Shown: positions 52,781 to 61,379 of the stretch, piece by piece
Layout of the letters: every line of letters begins with the position of its first letter
Position numbering within the stretch: position 1 is the stretch's first letter
Position numbers and translations under genes: made by a program
The notes under the pieces: model-generated
The model's database searches: none
What the model was told of the DNA's origin: nothing
The model's input: the letters and a program-made list of their open reading frames with translations, nothing else
Source: an uncultured Victivallis sp.
GTDB taxonomy: Bacteria > Verrucomicrobiota > Lentisphaeria > Victivallales > Victivallaceae
Assembly (NCBI GenBank): GCA_944389935.1
Contig: CALXOE010000002.1
Location: 83,138 to 147,137 of the forward strand
Reading direction: 5' to 3'
Length of the DNA: 64,000 nt

Positions 52781-54655
52781 ATGAAAGAGTATGATGTTAT
52801 TGTGATCGGCGCCGGGCATGCCGGATGTGAGGCCGCCTTTGCCGCAGCCCGGATCGGAGCGTCGGTGCTGCTTATTACGCTGAATCTGGATCACATCGCC
52901 CAGATGAGCTGTAATCCCGCTGTCGGAGGTATCGCAAAAGGACAGGTCGTCAGGGAAATCGACGCGATGGGCGGAGCTCAAGGAATGGTGACGGATGCCG
53001 CGTCCATTCAGTTCCGGATGTTGAACCAGACCAAAGGTCCGGCTGTCTGGTCTCCACGTTCCCAATGCGATAAGGTTATCTATCAGCGCGGTATGAAGCT
53101 GCTGCTCGAAGAAACTCCGGGCATCGATCTTCTGCAGGCGGAAGTTACCCGGTTTCTGGTCGAAAACGACAGGATCGTCGGAGTGGAAAATCAATTTGGA
53201 GACCAGATCCGCTGCCGGGCTGTCGTGGTGACCACCGGGACGTTCCTGAATGGGAAACTTCATTACGGCATGCGGAATTTTCCCGGCGGCAGAGCGGGAG
53301 ATTTCCCATCAAATGCCCTTTCGACAGCTCTGGGTGAACAGCTCCATCTCCGGATCGGGCGGCTTAAAACCGGAACGCCGCCGCGGATTCTCGCGAAAAC
53401 CATCGACTTTTCCGCCATGCGCATTCAGGAGGCCGCCGGGCAGGAAGAAGAGTTCTGCAACTGGAGTGAGGCATTGCGTCATCCCCTGCCCCGCGCCGTG
53501 AAACACGATCTTCCGTGCCACATGGTTTACTCCACGGCGGAGACGGCGGATATCGTCCGGGCAAACATTCAATATTCTCCTATGTATCAGGGTGTTATCA
53601 AGGGAATCGGAACGCGTTACTGCCCGTCGTTCGAGGATAAGGTCGTACGCTTCCCACAGCATCCGGTTCATCTGCTCTATCTCGAGCCCGAGGGTGCCCA
53701 GACCCGGGAATACTACATCAACGGTATTTCCACAAGTCTCCCGGTCGAAGTACAGCGGCAGATGATCCACTCGATTCCGGGAATGGAGCATGCCGTGATT
53801 TCCCGTTACGCCTATGCGATCGAATATGACTTTCTTTATCCCGATCAGCTAGAACGTTCACTGCGCATCAAATCGTGGCCAAATCTCTTCACCGCCGGGC
53901 AGATCAACGGCACGAGCGGTTATGAGGAAGCGGCCGGTCAGGGGCTTGTCGCCGGACTCAACGCTGCCCGCACGGCAGCGGGAAAGTCGACCGTCGAATT
54001 CGGCCGCGACCGCAGTTATATCGGAGTCATGATCGATGACCTCTGCACGAAAGAGATCATCGAACCTTATCGGCTTTTTACGAGCCGTGCCGAATACCGG
54101 CTCAACCTGCGGCAGGACAATGCCGATCTGCGTCTCTCCGGGCAGGCGCACGAACTCGGGTTGCTGCCGGAGGATAAATACCGGGAATTCTCCTCGTATC
54201 AGTCGGACCTTGAACGGGTTACAACGCACTTCCGAAACACGAAATTTGCCGGGAAACCTTTGTTGATTTATCTGAAAGAACTTCCGGATACCGCCAGCTG
54301 GGACGACGCCCGCAGACTTCTCCCCTGCCCTGTCGGATTGCTGCCGGAGCTCCCGGCGGGACGTCCCGGACGCCGAATCTGGCGGGAACTCATGGTCGAA
54401 GCCAGATATGACGGATATCTGCAGCGGGAAGTTGCTGAAATCAACCGCATGCGGAAGCTCGAGGCGTTGGAACTCCCCGCGGATTTTGATTATGAGGCGA
54501 TCAAGGGTCTCAGCAATGAAGCACGCAGCAAACTCATGAAAGTCCGTCCGACCACTCTCGCCCAGGCCGGTCGAATCGATGGCGTCACTCCCGCCGACAT
54601 CGCCCTGCTCCAGATAGCAATCGTGCGGCAGAATCGCCGGGAGACGGAAGCATGA
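52781..54655 (+). CDS. mnmG: tRNA uridine-5-carboxymethylaminomethyl modification enzyme MnmG (GidA)
   Basis: 624 residues, usual length. FAD-binding motif VIVIGAGHAGCEAAFAAA at the N-terminus, NPAVGGIAKGQVVREIDAMG and TSRAEYRLNLRQDNADLRLS are GidA signatures. With MnmE it modifies U34 of several tRNAs; cytoplasmic. The ATG at 52781 is listed; a TTG at 52760 is in frame, and no clear ribosome site is seen. It is coupled to the permease gene by ATGA. No DnaA boxes were seen, so this is not evidence of an origin. Confidence 0.96.
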   Translation: MKEYDVIVIGAGHAGCEAAFAAARIGASVLLITLNLDHIAQMSCNPAVGGIAKGQVVREIDAMGGAQGMVTDAASIQFRMLNQTKGPAVWSPRSQCDKVIYQRGMKLLLEETPGIDLLQAEVTRFLVENDRIVGVENQFGDQIRCRAVVVTTGTFLNGKLHYGMRNFPGGRAGDFPSNALSTALGEQLHLRIGRLKTGTPPRILAKTIDFSAMRIQEAAGQEEEFCNWSEALRHPLPRAVKHDLPCHMVYSTAETADIVRANIQYSPMYQGVIKGIGTRYCPSFEDKVVRFPQHPVHLLYLEPEGAQTREYYINGISTSLPVEVQRQMIHSIPGMEHAVISRYAYAIEYDFLYPDQLERSLRIKSWPNLFTAGQINGTSGYEEAAGQGLVAGLNAARTAAGKSTVEFGRDRSYIGVMIDDLCTKEIIEPYRLFTSRAEYRLNLRQDNADLRLSGQAHELGLLPEDKYREFSSYQSDLERVTTHFRNTKFAGKPLLIYLKELPDTASWDDARRLLPCPVGLLPELPAGRPGRRIWRELMVEARYDGYLQREVAEINRMRKLEALELPADFDYEAIKGLSNEARSKLMKVRPTTLAQAGRIDGVTPADIALLQIAIVRQNRRETEA

Positions 54656-55587
54656 ATCATTCCGGGAATTCCGCGTGGAGACGATTGCGCAGCAGCCCCC
54701 TGGCCATGATTTCACTGGGGATTGTTCTGTTGTATGTGTTTGCCGCGGCCGGAACTGAACTTTACACGATCTGGTGCGAACACTGCGACCAGATTCCCAT
54801 ATACAACCTCGCTGACGACGCCATGCGTTATGCCCCGCCCTCCCCTCAACACTGGCTGGGAACGGATTATCAGGGGCGTGACGTGCTTCTGAGAGCGATC
54901 GCCGGGAGCGCCACCGCGGTGAAAGTCGGAGTCATCGCAAGTTTGATTTCGGCGGTGATCGGAGTTCTGCTCGGAGCGATCGCCGGTTTTTTCGGCGGCA
55001 AATTCGATGACATTGTTGTCTGGCTGTACAGTACGTTTGCCTCGATGCCGACGTTGCTGTTCATCCTCGCATTCGCCCTGCTGGTCTCCCGCAACTTCCT
55101 GCCTGCCGGGATGATGCAAGTCGCGGAATGGACGGGAACCGTTCTCCGCGCCGAACCGGGAATGCTCGCGGTGTATCTTGCGATCGGCATCACGGGCTGG
55201 GTTACGCTCTGCCGCGTGGTTCGTGCCGAGGCGATGAAACTTCGCAATATGCCTTTCGTCGCGGCAGCCCGGGTTGCGGGAGTGAGCGGACCGGTCATTG
55301 TTTTGCGTCACATTCTGCCGAATGTGTTTCACCTGGTCATCATCTACTTCACGCTGTCTTTTGCGGGGGCGATCATGCTCGAGGTCATCGTAAGTTATCT
55401 CGGATTCGGCGTACAGGGCGCGCCCAGCTGGGGCGTGATGATCTCGGACGGACAGGAGCGGCTCTGGCGCGGAATCTGGTGGGAAATCGCTGCGGCGACC
55501 GGTTTCATGTTCGTCCTGGTGCTCGCGCTGAATGTGCTCGGGGATGCGTTGCGTGACGCTCTCGATCCGCGCCAGAGGAGCCGCTGA
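54652..55587 (+). CDS. OppC/DppC-type ABC transporter permease (orphan)
   Basis: 311 residues with six membrane helices. The N-terminal segment RRLRSSPLAMISLGIVLLY and the HWLGTDYQGRDVLLRAIAGS loop are typical of the peptide/nickel C-type permease, and the EAA loop reads AAARVAGVSGPVIVLRHILPN. A full transporter needs a B-type permease, binding protein and ATPases; none is adjacent. It overlaps mnmG by ATGA, an unusual partner. Confidence 0.9.
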   Translation: MNHSGNSAWRRLRSSPLAMISLGIVLLYVFAAAGTELYTIWCEHCDQIPIYNLADDAMRYAPPSPQHWLGTDYQGRDVLLRAIAGSATAVKVGVIASLISAVIGVLLGAIAGFFGGKFDDIVVWLYSTFASMPTLLFILAFALLVSRNFLPAGMMQVAEWTGTVLRAEPGMLAVYLAIGITGWVTLCRVVRAEAMKLRNMPFVAAARVAGVSGPVIVLRHILPNVFHLVIIYFTLSFAGAIMLEVIVSYLGFGVQGAPSWGVMISDGQERLWRGIWWEIAAATGFMFVLVLALNVLGDALRDALDPRQRSR

Positions 55588-55593
55588 AAAACT

Positions 55594-56625
55594 TCACGGT
55601 TCAACCGGCTGCTCCGCCGGGATGCTCCTCCCCTCCCCCGCGGCGACCCCATCCCGGGAATCCGGTTCCGGCTCTCGCGGATCAAGCTCGGCGAGGAATC
55701 GCGGCCCGATCAAACGGAAGAAAACCCAGAATGGCAGAACAAGAATCGCACGGACATACGGAACATTCGTCACCACCAGAAGATAAATGCAACAGGTCAA
55801 ACCCGACACGACACCGAAAGCGATTACCCCCCCGAGCAGAACGACCATCATGACCAGATAATAGAGGAAACAGATCCCGAAATGTTTCCAGACGAGTCGG
55901 TTCATAACCCGGATTCCCTGCCGGAATGTCAGATTGTCCCGGTACATGATCGGCATGAGCAGTTGATAGAAGAACCACATATAGTAGCTGATGACAATCG
56001 TGGAAACCATCAGGAGTCCGGCGCAGATCCAGATTCCGGGCCCGGGCAGAACCAGCTCGTTATGCGTTGAGAGTTCCCCGGCATAGACGATCAACTGAGG
56101 AGTGAGAACGGCCAGAATCACCACATAGTAGAGAAATACGATGCAATTTACCAGAATGCTCCCGATAAAATAGGAGTTCCCGATTTTCCGGTACTCCTGC
56201 CACGGCTTGCGGATCTCCTGTGTGCCCCGGAGCAGATTTGCCAGGAGGACAAATTCAAACCGGCAACGGATCCAGTAAGCCGCCAGACAGAGGAGCAGGT
56301 ACACGACATAAATGCCGGCGACCAGCCAGATGATTCCGGTTGCCGGTTCCAGCTCCTGCAGCAATCGACTCCAGAATGTTCCATCGGTTCCTTTCAGGAC
56401 ATGATGAACGGCGTTTTCCACTGACACAGATTGCTCCATGGTCTCAAAAAAGGGAGTGACAATCCGACTCATGAGGCTGCCAAGATCGATGGAAAGAATC
56501 GTCATCCAGGCGCAGAAGCCGATGATCAGCCAGAACTTGAAGTCAAATGGTCGAAAAAGAAGCTGCACCATCCGTTTCCAGGAATCGTTCAAAACCTTAT
56601 CCAGCGAAATCTGCCGTTTTCCCAT
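55594..56625 (-). CDS. Multi-pass membrane protein of unknown function
   Basis: 343 residues with six or seven hydrophobic helices. An amphipathic N-terminus (LDKVLNDSWKRMVQLLFRPF) precedes the first helix, and a Pro/Glu-rich hydrophilic C-terminus follows. The DSWKRM...LFRPFDFKFWL start resembles uncharacterised bacterial membrane families (DUF4013/DUF7544-like). No catalytic motif is visible. It converges with the OppC-type gene and is divergent from the DUF3592-like gene. Confidence 0.78.
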   Translation of the reverse strand: MGKRQISLDKVLNDSWKRMVQLLFRPFDFKFWLIIGFCAWMTILSIDLGSLMSRIVTPFFETMEQSVSVENAVHHVLKGTDGTFWSRLLQELEPATGIIWLVAGIYVVYLLLCLAAYWIRCRFEFVLLANLLRGTQEIRKPWQEYRKIGNSYFIGSILVNCIVFLYYVVILAVLTPQLIVYAGELSTHNELVLPGPGIWICAGLLMVSTIVISYYMWFFYQLLMPIMYRDNLTFRQGIRVMNRLVWKHFGICFLYYLVMMVVLLGGVIAFGVVSGLTCCIYLLVVTNVPYVRAILVLPFWVFFRLIGPRFLAELDPREPEPDSRDGVAAGEGRSIPAEQPVEP

Positions 56626-56699
56626 AACTCATTCCTCCGGGTTGGTTGCTGCCATACAATATCGCCATGTTCAGGCGGATGCAAGTCGAAAGAACCCTG

Positions 56700-56728
56700 T
56701 TTGCGTTTTTTTGTCCGGTGGAGTATAG
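56700..56728 (+). promoter_or_regulatory. Predicted promoter giving a leaderless transcript
   Basis: TTGCGT (56700-56705), 17-base spacer, TATAGT (56723-56728). The usual 6-7-base offset places the first base on the ATG at 56735. Confidence 0.6.
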
Positions 56729-56734
56729 TAAGAT

Positions 56735-57268
56735 ATGAATCAAGAACGAGACACAAAGCGTGACCGATTCCGGATGCTGACGGCATTCGGCATGATTTTT
56801 CTTGTCTTTGCGCTTTTCCTCGGCCGCGAAACCGTCTGGATCCCATGCCGGAATGCGGTTTCCGCATGGTGGTGGGACGCCGTTCCGGCGAAAGTGATTT
56901 CAAGCCGGATTGAATCGCTTCCGAGAACCGGACGGGCCGCATTTCGGATCGACTACCGGTATGAATGCAGCGGCATCCGCTGCGGTTCGATTCGCTACAG
57001 CTTTTTTCCGGAAAATCTTCCGGACGAAGCGGAACGGCTTCTGCCGCTGCTCCGGCAATACCCTGCCGGGGCACAGATCACCTGTTACGTCGATCCCGCC
57101 TCTCCGATGGAAGCGGTCATTGACCGAAGCATACCCCCGCATTATTTCGTGCGCGGGGTGGCGGTTCTGGCGGGAATGCTGCTTGGGATCGGCTTATTCA
57201 TCCACGCGGTCAGGATCCGGCGCCGGAGCGCAAACGGTGCGGACGGGTTTCACTCGAACAACGGATAA
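56735..57268 (+). CDS. DUF3592-like two-helix membrane protein
   Basis: 177 residues. Helix one (about 17-35) and helix two (about 136-158) flank an extracytoplasmic region with WWDAVPAKVISSRIE and ITCYVDPASPMEAV, the pattern of DUF3592 proteins. Function is unknown. The predicted promoter leaves no room for a ribosome site. Its stop overlaps the C45-like gene tail-to-tail by 19 bases. Confidence 0.78.
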   Translation: MNQERDTKRDRFRMLTAFGMIFLVFALFLGRETVWIPCRNAVSAWWWDAVPAKVISSRIESLPRTGRAAFRIDYRYECSGIRCGSIRYSFFPENLPDEAERLLPLLRQYPAGAQITCYVDPASPMEAVIDRSIPPHYFVRGVAVLAGMLLGIGLFIHAVRIRRRSANGADGFHSNNG

Positions 57269-58368
57269 ACACGATACTCTCCCGCTGCCGCAGGGATTTC
57301 ACCGGAAGCGAGATAAAAACAATTCGCCTGAAAGTCGAAGATGACGCTGTACATGTTATTCGCCATCAATACACGTGAATCACGCAAAACAGCTTGAACC
57401 GCCTCCGGGGAATCCAGCGGCATGGCGTCGCGCGCGGCGTGTTCGGTTCCGGTGTCGGGAGGCGCATTCTTCTGCGATTGCGGAGAATTGTCGGCAGTGA
57501 GTAATCCGTCAACCGGGACACGTTTTCGGACGACGCCGGACGAGTCTCGTTCATAGACGGCGATCCGGCCGGACTTCGCATCGCTGAGGCCGATCACGAA
57601 CGGCATGCCGGGAGGCATGGAAAGGATCGCCTCTTCCGCACCGTCGAAATCGGACGATGTTTCGGCGATCTCGCGCATCCTGAGAAAGACAGGCATTTCG
57701 GATTCCTGCCGGGAGGAACCGAGCTGGTTGAAACTCAACGCGACACCGGCGGAGTTGATGACCTCGAGAGCTCCGATCATTCCGGAAAACCCGAGATAGA
57801 CGGTCGGCAGTCTCCCCTCTCCGCCCGGAACGCGAAAAACGGTGATCCAGTGTTGTCCGATTCCGGCAAGTCCATCCCAGTCGAGGTTATGGGCGTGAAA
57901 GGTTCTTCCGTCGGGAAGAACGCGCAATATCTGGCGGCATCCGACCGGAAAACGGCCGAGATCGAGGAAACAGTTGCCGAACTTCATGGCACGGGGATCA
58001 ACGCACGCGGCTTCCGCGAGAGCGGTGATTTCGGTATTCCATCGGGGATCGATGTTCTGGAAAAGGTTGTCGGCGCGTTGAAACAGGAGTTCCCTCCCCT
58101 GCCCTGCCGCGAGTGAGCCGAGGTAATATTTTTCCAGCAGTTGAATGCCGAATTTCAGTTTTCTGCCGTGGATCCGGCCCGATTCGGCGGGATTTCCGGA
58201 GAGTGTGATGACAGCGGGAGAGCCATGCGCCGCCCGCCAGAGGAAACTGCTGCCGCGGATGATGTCGGAGAACACGCCGCAAGCGGCAAGAATGCAGCAG
58301 AGCAGAATGACAGAGACAATGGCAATCCATTTTCGCCGTGTCCATTTGATATTCCCGAAGAGCCGCAC
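57250..58368 (-). CDS. C45/penicillin-acylase-like amidohydrolase lipoprotein
   Basis: 372 residues. The signal ends in ILLCCILAACG, a lipobox, so the enzyme is membrane-anchored in the envelope. The fold is that of Ntn-type acyltransferases/choloylglycine-like hydrolases: HGRKLKFGI, PVGCRQILRV with the likely nucleophile Cys (about 142), FHAHNLDWDG and GVALSFNQLGSS. It could cleave amide bonds of acyl-amino acids, bile acids or lactams. The GTG start has AGGAGG 5 bases upstream. Confidence 0.8.
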   Translation of the reverse strand: MRLFGNIKWTRRKWIAIVSVILLCCILAACGVFSDIIRGSSFLWRAAHGSPAVITLSGNPAESGRIHGRKLKFGIQLLEKYYLGSLAAGQGRELLFQRADNLFQNIDPRWNTEITALAEAACVDPRAMKFGNCFLDLGRFPVGCRQILRVLPDGRTFHAHNLDWDGLAGIGQHWITVFRVPGGEGRLPTVYLGFSGMIGALEVINSAGVALSFNQLGSSRQESEMPVFLRMREIAETSSDFDGAEEAILSMPPGMPFVIGLSDAKSGRIAVYERDSSGVVRKRVPVDGLLTADNSPQSQKNAPPDTGTEHAARDAMPLDSPEAVQAVLRDSRVLMANNMYSVIFDFQANCFYLASGEIPAAAGEYRVYPLFE

Positions 58369-58468
58369 GGAAACCTCCTCTTGGTACAATACACTGAATT
58401 CCCGGAAAAGCAAATCGGATTCCAGTGTAAAAATCCTTATGAAAACAGAAAAACCTCGAAAATCCGGC

Positions 58469-58496
58469 TTGAAATTCCGGGAATGGCGATTATATT
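58469..58496 (+). promoter_or_regulatory. Predicted tRNA promoter
   Basis: TTGAAA (58469-58474), 16-base spacer, TATATT (58491-58496), 27 bases before the tRNA. Confidence 0.6.
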
Positions 58497-58522
58497 AGGG
58501 ACGTTTCCTGAGAGGAACATGT

Positions 58523-58601
58523 CGGGATATAGCGCAGTCTGGTCTAGCGCGTTTGACTGGGGGTCAAAAGGTCGAGAGTTCAAATCTCTCTATCCCGACC
58601 A
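58523..58601 (+). tRNA. tRNA-Pro (anticodon GGG)
   Basis: Acceptor CGGGATA (58523-58529) pairs with TATCCCG (58591-58597), followed by A and encoded CCA. Anticodon stem TTTGA/TCAAA encloses loop CTGGGGG with anticodon GGG at 58559-58561. T arm GAGAG-TTCAAAT-CTCTC. Reads proline CCC/CCU. Overlapping minus-strand open frames are artefacts. A primase-helicase gene begins about 350 bases downstream, as in elements that target tRNA genes. Confidence 0.97.
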
Positions 58602-58954
58602 TTTTTATGCCGAAATTCCGGGAATCTGAGCTCAAACTCGGGTTCCCGTTCTTTTTTGTCCACTGTTGCCGATTCTCTCCCAAAGTGGCCGATTCGAGGC
58701 GAAAATGCCACATTTCTGCCACATTTTTTTGCCACACAATTTTCCCTCCGACAAATAGCCCCAAAAAAATTGATTTTTTTCATTTGGACGACTCGGATTC
58801 ATTCCGTCGGAAAGAATCCGAAGAACCTGAAATTTCGGTTTCCAGCCGAATCATTCCGATTTCCAGCGGCGGAAATGCGCTGGTTGGCGGAGTATCTCTT
58901 GTGGTGCTATCTTTTCTCCATCGTTAACATCAACCAATGGAAAGGAAATTCACC
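58602..58954. other. Gene-free stretch after tRNA-Pro with short repeats
   Basis: Holds a GGGAA/TTCCC stem and T tract (about 58622-58656) that may end the tRNA transcript. It also has direct repeats GCCGATTC (about 58667 and 58690), three TGCCACA words at 58706, 58717 and 58730, and a second copy of GAAATTCCGGGAAT (58612-58625; first copy 58471-58484). No open frame of its own. The pattern suits recombinase arm sites or an attachment region. Confidence 0.5.
58706..58736 (+). repeat. Three direct TGCCACA repeats
   Basis: TGCCACA at 58706-58712, 58717-58723 and 58730-58736 (spacings 11 and 13). AT-rich between units. Candidate integrase arm sites or iterons ahead of the D5-type helicase. Confidence 0.5.
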
Positions 58955-60397
58955 ATGAACGAGATCATTAACGAAATCGAAGAAAAGTATGGATCGCTCC
59001 TCATAAGAGACGGATCTAGATTTCTCCTCGGGTTGCAGAGCTTTGCCGAACTTTACCAACAGCAAACCCGCTGCATCTATCTGCCCAACGAGAAGCAGTT
59101 TTATCAATATTCGCCGGCAAGCGGTCTGTGGCAACCTCAAAGACAGAGTGAGATGATCTCACAAGTCGGTCTTGCGGTTCGGGAATTTGCGAGCCGACGC
59201 GGAATCGAATGTGAACTCGCCCGATATCAGCGTCCTGCGGCGATCCGAGATATCCTGACCTATCTGGAAGTTCAAGCTGAAGTGGAAACCGCCTTTTTCT
59301 CTTCCTCGGGAAACTGGGTTCACTGCCGGAACACGATGGTGGAGCTTGCCGACTCCGGTGAATGGGAAATGCGTCCGTTTTCGCCGGCTTATCACAGCCG
59401 CAACCGCTGCGATATCGTCTACGATCCAGCTGCGGATTGCCCCCGGTTCAAAGAGCAACTGCTGTCTCCGTTGATGGAAGAGGATGATGTGGAGCTTCTG
59501 CAGAAGTATTTCGGCCAATGCCTGCTGGGACGAAATCTCACGCAAAGTATTCTCCTGCTGACCGGTTCCGGCGGCAGTGGGAAAGGAACGGTCGCAAATC
59601 TCCTTGAGTTACTGGTGGGACCTCTCAACAGCATGCAGATCCGTCCCGGTTGTATCGGAAGCCGCTTTGAAACCAGCGCCTTTCTCGGCAAGACATTGTT
59701 GACAGGGAAGGAGTCGCAAACTTCATTCTTTACCTCCCACGGCATGGGAATTCTGAAGTCTCTGGTGGGGGATGATACCTTGCGGGTTGAGCTGAAACAC
59801 TCCAATGAGCAGCAGATGATTGAGGGGACCTTCAACGTTTTCATCGTCGGGAATGCCATTCCGCTTCTGGAGTTCGAGAGCAACGATGACCTCACGGCCT
59901 GGCATCGACGCTTGCGCTGGATCAAGTGCAAAAGCTATATGCCGCCAAAGCCGATCGATCACTTTGCCGACACTCTCTTTGCGGACGAAGGTGCCGGCAT
60001 TCTGAACTGGAGTCTTGCGGGATTGCGGCAGCTTCTGCTGGCGAACTCCACCCGATTGCCGATATCTGAACTGCAGAAAGAACGGTTGAATTTCCTTTTC
60101 GGCCAATCCTTCCAACTGGAAAGCATTCTCCGGAACTATCTGGAGGAGGCTCCGGGGAGCAACCTTACGACAGAAGAGATTTTCTGCCTCTATGTCGGCG
60201 TGGCCAACCATATCGGGTGGCAGCTGATGCCGGAACGGAAGTTTCAGGCAGCGCTTCCGGATTGTATGCAGGCGCTGTTTCATCTGAGTCGCTGCCGTGA
60301 CATCAAACGCCCGGGCACGGATGGCCGCTGGACCAACCGCTCCGGTTACCGGAATATAAAAATAAAGAAGTTGACATCCCCCGTACGAACCGTATGA
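58955..60397 (+). CDS. P4/D5-type phage or plasmid helicase
   Basis: 480 residues. The D5_N-like region (about 90-200) leads into a superfamily-3 helicase: QKYFGQCLLGRNLTQS, Walker A TGSGGSGKGTVANLL (about 203-217), and later FNVFIVGNAIPLLEFES with an arginine-finger region AWHRRLRWIKCK. A primase domain is missing, so only the helicase half is present. Such proteins drive replication of P4-like satellites and integrative plasmids. AAGGA lies 9 bases before the ATG. It follows the tRNA-Pro on the same strand. Confidence 0.9.
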   Translation: MNEIINEIEEKYGSLLIRDGSRFLLGLQSFAELYQQQTRCIYLPNEKQFYQYSPASGLWQPQRQSEMISQVGLAVREFASRRGIECELARYQRPAAIRDILTYLEVQAEVETAFFSSSGNWVHCRNTMVELADSGEWEMRPFSPAYHSRNRCDIVYDPAADCPRFKEQLLSPLMEEDDVELLQKYFGQCLLGRNLTQSILLLTGSGGSGKGTVANLLELLVGPLNSMQIRPGCIGSRFETSAFLGKTLLTGKESQTSFFTSHGMGILKSLVGDDTLRVELKHSNEQQMIEGTFNVFIVGNAIPLLEFESNDDLTAWHRRLRWIKCKSYMPPKPIDHFADTLFADEGAGILNWSLAGLRQLLLANSTRLPISELQKERLNFLFGQSFQLESILRNYLEEAPGSNLTTEEIFCLYVGVANHIGWQLMPERKFQAALPDCMQALFHLSRCRDIKRPGTDGRWTNRSGYRNIKIKKLTSPVRTV

Positions 60398-60404
60398 ACC
60401 GTAT
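60387..60404 (+). repeat. Tandem GAACCGTAT repeat at the helicase end
   Basis: Two exact 9-base units (60387-60395 and 60396-60404), with a partial unit before (CCCGTAC) and after. They overlap the last codons of the helicase. Possible iteron or replication-protein site. Confidence 0.55.
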
Positions 60405-60640
60405 GACGAAATGGACCTTTTGGCTTGAAAATAAAAAATTATTTCTGAATAGCTCCACCATGAAAAATAAGATGAGCTTAAAACGGTTGATGTAATTGCT
60501 CCCTTGTAGAAGCAATCGATGTCATACTTAGGCCTCTTCGAACTTTAATGTGGTGCTGCGACTCTCAATTATATACGTCTCAAGCATCAACAAAACAACT
60601 CACATCCCGCATTCAAAAGAACCAATGAAAGGAAATCGCA

Positions 60641-61309
60641 ATGACCGAACAAGAACTGAACGTATTCCTCGATCTGGAATGGAACTGTGCAGCATTCACT
60701 CCGGACATTGAACACATCTCCGCTCCGCTCTCACCGAAGCAGTGGGCACGCATCATCTCCCGACACCCGGAGCTTCAGGAGTTTTGTCCATTCTCCGAGT
60801 TCACCCCAGACGAATGGATCACCGTTCTTGAAAAACAGCCATCGCTTGCATGGCGGTGTACGTGCTGGAAGGATTTCACCCCTGCTAAATGGCAACGTCT
60901 GTTACTGCATCAGCCGACTTTGCTTCACTACTGCGAAATCCCGGATCACCCTGCTGTACGGAGCGGGTTACTGGCAAGTGACAGTTATTTCAGCGCAGAC
61001 ATCGACACACATGACTTCACTTTGTGCGACTGGTTCTGGGTCGTCAAGCACAACCCACGGCTTTGGAATCACTGTTCATGCCAAGACCAGTTCACAAAAC
61101 CGATGTGGTGGAGCATCCTTTACAGCTTTGCTGAGTTACTGGCGGAGTGTCCCTGCTTTGAACAGTTCAGCGATGAGGACTGGCGCAGGCTCAACCTTCT
61201 TCCGAAGTTGAAGTCATGGATACGCAATGGCGAGCAGTTCAGAAAGCTGATCGCATTGACCAGGCATTCTTTTCGGACTCACATATCCGATGAAGTTTCT
61301 CAGCTGTAG
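60641..61309 (+). CDS. W-rich tandem repeat protein
   Basis: 222 residues. About four imperfect units of roughly 30 residues have the form FT..W...L..QP.L...C: FTPDEWITVLEKQPSLAWRC, FTPAKWQRLLLHQPTLLHYC, and less clear ones (FTLCDWFWVVKHNPRLWNHC; FTKPMWWSILYSFAELLAEC). Similar W/QP/C repeats occur in many copies in Lentisphaerae and gut bacteria (recalled). No enzyme motif is seen; likely a binding or structural solenoid. AAAGGAAA precedes the ATG. Confidence 0.75.
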   Translation: MTEQELNVFLDLEWNCAAFTPDIEHISAPLSPKQWARIISRHPELQEFCPFSEFTPDEWITVLEKQPSLAWRCTCWKDFTPAKWQRLLLHQPTLLHYCEIPDHPAVRSGLLASDSYFSADIDTHDFTLCDWFWVVKHNPRLWNHCSCQDQFTKPMWWSILYSFAELLAECPCFEQFSDEDWRRLNLLPKLKSWIRNGEQFRKLIALTRHSFRTHISDEVSQL

Positions 61310-61323
61310 TATCACTATCAGAG

Positions 61324-61346
61324 AGAACCTAAAAAGGCTCTTTTTT
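61324..61346 (+). terminator. Likely terminator after the W-rich gene
   Basis: AGAACCT (61324-61330), AAAA loop, AGGCTCT (61335-61341) with one mismatch, then T to 61346. Confidence 0.6.
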
Positions 61347-61379
61347 ATGCCCGCTATTGCCGGGGAGCAAAGTATTGTT

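Noticed and set aside
58564..58764. Minus-strand small protein ending in VGIERFELSTF over the tRNA
   Set aside because: The end is the reverse reading of the tRNA-Pro, a classic artefact.
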